Assembly (NCBI GenBank): GCA_937870675.1
Contig: CALMZN010000019.1
Coordinates: 1 to 42,045 of the forward strand
Source of the DNA: an uncultured bacterium
Lineage (GTDB): Bacteria; Patescibacteriota; Patescibacteriia; UBA1558; GWA2-36-10
Length of the DNA: 42,045 nt
Direction of reading: 5' to 3'
This document shows, in pieces, positions 39,134 through 42,045 of the stretch. Both the position numbers and the translations under genes were made by a program. The notes under the pieces are model-generated. The model was not told the DNA's origin. It did no database searches and saw nothing but the letters and a program-made list of their open reading frames with translations. Positions within the stretch are counted from its first letter, which is position 1. Every line of letters starts with the position of its first letter.

Positions 39134-41833
39134 ATGAATAGAATTTTAACAATCATGGCGATGTTTGCCTTAGTTTTTGCTGGTATTTCATCAAATCCAG
39201 TAATCAATTCAGCAACCGCCGCCACTAATTTGGTCAGTAATGGCGATTTTGAAACGCCAATAGTGATAAATTCAGCAAAATGGGATATTTATCCAAGCGG
39301 CACAACAGGTTTGGGCTGGACAGTGGACTGGATGCCGGGCCAACTTTCCGAATACGGTGGCGATACTCGGCCACAAATTGCCAATTTGGAATTGCACAGA
39401 AATGTGCTTGGCACCGACAATGATGTTGTCGGCGAACAATACGCTGAATTGGATTCGGATTGGTACGGCCCCAGCGATAGCACCAGCAACGAGCCGGCCA
39501 ATATTAAAGTTTATCAAACAATTTCCACTATTCCCGGAGCGACTTATGAATTGTCCTACGCTTGGCGATTGAGGCCAAGTGTCAATTGTTCAATGAAGGT
39601 CTGGTGGAACGGATCGGAAGTGGGCGCGCATGCCGGTACTGGCGGTAGCACGACTGCTTGGAATACGGTCGGACCAATTGAAGTAGTAGCCGACTCAAAC
39701 AGCACGGAAATCGCTTTTTTTGAAGACGGCAACCCTGATTCATTGGGGATGTTTTTGGACAGCGTTACTTTGACTTTGAAAGAATTACCTATTTGCTATG
39801 AACCGGGCGAATCTGTCTATGCTTCAGAAGTAATTGATTATGACCAGGGTTTAAGAAAAGATGGCACACCAGTAGTGGCTGCCCGTTCAATACCAGAACA
39901 AGGTCTAGTATATGAAGCCGCGGCCCTTGAATCAAGCTTTTTCAGCTTGGGTTTCGGTGGCTGGATTATCGTCGGCTTTGACGACATTATCGTTGACGGC
40001 TCGGGCGTTGATGATCTGAAGATTACCGAAGATACTTGGGGTAGTCCTTATCCTCTTGAAAAAGCCGATGTTTATGTAAGTCAGGAATTACTTTCCTGGG
40101 ATGATCCTAATTGGGTTCCTCTCGGAGTAGCTGATAATACCAATTTAGATCTAATCCATACCACTTCGGTCTTTGATTTAGCTGATGTCAATTTGGACTG
40201 GGCAAAATATGTGAAAATTGTAGACACGACTGATCCAGATTTATTTGCCAATATTCCCACCGGCGACGGCTATGATTTGAACGCGGTTGAGGCAATATCA
40301 GCCGGCTATATCGGCGAATGCGAAGAAGTAAACGCGGAATTGGTTGTTTCCAAGACCGTTGCCACCTCATTTACCAGAACTTATGATTGGAAAATTAATA
40401 AAACGGCCGATGTCTCGGAGATAACTCTTGCGACCGGAGAAATCTTACCTGTCAACTATTCTGTAAGTGTTGATGCTACTAGTTATGATGATAGCGATTT
40501 TGCCGTTATAGGTATTATTAGCATAAGAAACGATGGAACAGTTGATGCCTATATTACGGATATAAGCGATGTTATATCTAACAGCGCTGAAAGTGTTGAG
40601 GTAGACTGCGGTAATGGAGTTAGTTTTCCTTATACTCTGGCAGCGGGAAATCCTTTAGATTGCGTCTATTCAGCCAGCTTGCTAGATGGCACTGATCGCG
40701 TCAATACCGCGACTGTCACAGTTTTAAATAATGACCAGACAACTTCAGAATTTTCAGACACTGCCGATGTGATTTTTTCCGAACCGACAATTGAAGTTGA
40801 TGAATGCATTACCGTAGATGATACTTATGAAGGCGGACCGCAAGATGTTAAGGTTTGCGCTAGCGATGCGCTAAAAACCCTCACTTACAGCAGAGATATT
40901 GTTTATTACGATCCCGGAACATACCCTGTAGAAAATACCGCTTCTTTTGTTTCTAATGATACACAAGCAACTAGTAGCGCTTCTTATAACATAACAGTCA
41001 ATGTCCCTGTAGAGGGTTGCACTTTGACTTATGGCTACTGGAAGACCCATTCAATATATGGCCCAGCCGCGCATCCGGATGATGCGTGGGATTTGGTAGT
41101 GGATAATGGACCAGATAAGACTTTCTTTTTAAGCGGACAAACTTGGTATGATGTATTATGGACTCCGCCAACAGGTGGTAATGTTTACTACCAGTTAGCG
41201 CACCAGTATATTGCGGCTAAGCTCAATATTTTGAACGGCGCGTCTATCACGAGCGAAGTTCATGACGCCATAGTCGATGCGGAAAAATTCTTTAACGATT
41301 ATACCCCTGAAAAAGCGCTTGACTTAACTAAAACCAAAGACAAGGTAAAAAAGGATACATTGCAATCTTACCGAGCGCTTGCAACATTTCTTGACCATTA
41401 TAACAACGGCCAAGTCGGACCCGGCCACTGCGACGAACCGAGATACTCGCGTCTGGTGGAAACCTTGCAGGTTCCGGCAAATTCAGCGACTGGCGTTTCC
41501 AGTATGCCTTTGGAAAACGGAAAGGATTATCAAATCCGAGCCATTGGTACGGCAAACGCGGGAGATAGCATAGAATTTGACGCCAAATACAGTTTTCGCA
41601 CGGATTCAAGTATAGAATGGACCGATTTGGTTTCAAATTATGAAAGCCAAGGGTCAACATTGCTTGATTTGCAGATAAATAACGCTTCTCCGGCTTGGGG
41701 GCCGTATAACGACTTGCACCAATATCAGATAACCCATTCCGGCGCAGGAAGCGCATTGCAGTTTAAGATTTATGATATCTATTATCCGAATAATACCGGC
41801 TATTTAACGGTTGAAATTTACCAATTGGATTAA
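39134..41833 (+). CDS. Large secreted multi-domain surface protein
   Basis: 899 residues. Signal peptide 1-29 (ILTIMAMFALVFAGIS...AATAA-like end). Residues 31-217 form a DUF642/carbohydrate-binding-like domain (NLVSNGDFETP...FLDSVTLTLKE). Residues 220-395 contain ESVYASEVIDYDQGLRKDGT and VGFDDIIVDGSGVDDLKITE. Residues 398-625 are Ig/DUF11-like (VVSKTVATSF, VNTATVTVLNND). Residues 629-755 form a conserved Cys domain (CTLTYGYWKTHSIYGPAAHP, FFLSGQTWYDVLWTPP, YYQLAHQYIAAKLNILNGA). The C-terminal beta domain runs 770-899. No LPXTG or PEP-CTERM anchor. GC differs along the gene: 62% at 41401-41460, 37% at 40501-40560. Probably an adhesin or matrix protein. Confidence 0.85.
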   Translation: MNRILTIMAMFALVFAGISSNPVINSATAATNLVSNGDFETPIVINSAKWDIYPSGTTGLGWTVDWMPGQLSEYGGDTRPQIANLELHRNVLGTDNDVVGEQYAELDSDWYGPSDSTSNEPANIKVYQTISTIPGATYELSYAWRLRPSVNCSMKVWWNGSEVGAHAGTGGSTTAWNTVGPIEVVADSNSTEIAFFEDGNPDSLGMFLDSVTLTLKELPICYEPGESVYASEVIDYDQGLRKDGTPVVAARSIPEQGLVYEAAALESSFFSLGFGGWIIVGFDDIIVDGSGVDDLKITEDTWGSPYPLEKADVYVSQELLSWDDPNWVPLGVADNTNLDLIHTTSVFDLADVNLDWAKYVKIVDTTDPDLFANIPTGDGYDLNAVEAISAGYIGECEEVNAELVVSKTVATSFTRTYDWKINKTADVSEITLATGEILPVNYSVSVDATSYDDSDFAVIGIISIRNDGTVDAYITDISDVISNSAESVEVDCGNGVSFPYTLAAGNPLDCVYSASLLDGTDRVNTATVTVLNNDQTTSEFSDTADVIFSEPTIEVDECITVDDTYEGGPQDVKVCASDALKTLTYSRDIVYYDPGTYPVENTASFVSNDTQATSSASYNITVNVPVEGCTLTYGYWKTHSIYGPAAHPDDAWDLVVDNGPDKTFFLSGQTWYDVLWTPPTGGNVYYQLAHQYIAAKLNILNGASITSEVHDAIVDAEKFFNDYTPEKALDLTKTKDKVKKDTLQSYRALATFLDHYNNGQVGPGHCDEPRYSRLVETLQVPANSATGVSSMPLENGKDYQIRAIGTANAGDSIEFDAKYSFRTDSSIEWTDLVSNYESQGSTLLDLQINNASPAWGPYNDLHQYQITHSGAGSALQFKIYDIYYPNNTGYLTVEIYQLD

Positions 41834-41849
41834 GAATTCCCGATAGAAA

Positions 41850-41886
41850 TCAAAACAGCCCCGTTTTTGCGGGGTTGTTTTGATTT
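41850..41886 (+). terminator. Terminator of the secreted protein
   Basis: CAAAACAGCCCCG pairs with CGGGGTTGTTTTG through TTTTTG, then ATTTGTT. Confidence 0.88.
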
Positions 41887-41896
41887 GTTATATTTT

Positions 41897-42045
41897 TTGA
41901 ATAAAAATAATCAAAAGAAAACGGCAATTATCGGCTGGGATTATTTTGGCTTGATATTGGCGTTTGGACAAGAAAATAATTTACTTGACGATAAATTTCA
42001 TCTTTAAGAAGAGATTTTAGCGGCCTTGAAAAAAAATGGCAAAAG
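41897..42045 (+). pseudogene. Possible broken gene at the window end
   Basis: From TTG 41897 a frame reads NNQKKTAIIGWDYFGLILAF and on to a TAA at 42005-42007. The same frame then continues EEILAALKKNGK to the window edge with coding-like residues. Either a short ORF or a gene with a nonsense change. The window ends before this can be judged. Confidence 0.25.

Noticed and set aside
1..42045. TGA recoded as glycine
   Set aside because: Conserved proteins such as IF-2, PNPase and RNase Y are full length without any in-frame TGA.

Overview
The window looks like chromosomal DNA of a small-genome, low-GC bacterium of the Candidate Phyla Radiation (Patescibacteria), probably a Parcubacteria-type lineage. 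This is inferred from style, not from a marker tree. Protein genes are short and AT-rich with mostly TAA stops. Secreted or membrane proteins of unknown function are common, several promoters sit so close to the ATG that the mRNA should be leaderless, and the core genes (pnp, rny, infB, rbfA, rpsO, clpP, dksA-like, lspA) are ordinary bacterial ones read with the standard code. I found no rRNA, CRISPR array, IS transposase or prophage.

Layout. 1-2.8 kb: DUF134 regulator (cut by the window edge), YibE/F membrane protein, arsenite methyltransferase. 2.8-3.9 kb: secreted three-repeat FN3 protein, reverse strand. 4.0-5.5 kb: ECF sigma factor plus membrane DUF5667-type partner. 5.6-8.3 kb: small unknown proteins and purA. 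8.5-10.7 kb: second ECF sigma module with a membrane partner and a Gly/Met-rich exported protein. 10.9-15.2 kb: ABC exporter, membrane and lipoprotein-like proteins, PurD-like ATP-grasp. 15.2-16.0 kb: degenerate tyrosine recombinase with a cruciform-like element against its start. 16.1-20.3 kb: rpsO-pnp and an unknown anchored protein. 20.3-21.2 kb: nested palindromes and a strong candidate structured RNA with its own consensus promoter. 21.2-25.6 kb: DksA-like, lspA, tspO, comM-like, a structured leader before a small hydrophobic peptide, and a C39-like peptidase. 25.6-28.4 kb (reverse): HU, ymdB, rny. 28.5-29.1 kb: one isolated high-GC two-TM gene. 29.3-34.3 kb (reverse): clpP, nrnA-like DHH enzyme, Doc/Fic toxin with HTH partner, rbfA, infB. 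34.4-35.6 kb: a DHH paralogue that has lost its metal site. 35.6-36.1 kb: a tRNA-Ile cluster shattered by palindromic inserts. 36.1-38.8 kb: Mg2+ P-type ATPase and tRNA-Gly. 39.1-41.8 kb: a 899-residue secreted surface protein of mosaic composition.

How the parts relate. RNA turnover is well represented (PNPase, RNase Y, YmdB, NrnA-like), as are translation genes (S15, IF-2, RbfA, tRNAs). Envelope sensing is suggested by the two sigma/membrane-partner modules. The most unusual material is non-coding: (i) tRNA-Ile copies split at the same anticodon-loop position by different palindromic elements, (ii) a roughly 390-nt structured RNA at 20761-21150, (iii) a structured leader at 24291-24435, (iv) palindromes inserted within palindromes, and (v) no TGA stop codon in any of about 42 genes although TGA is not read through in them.
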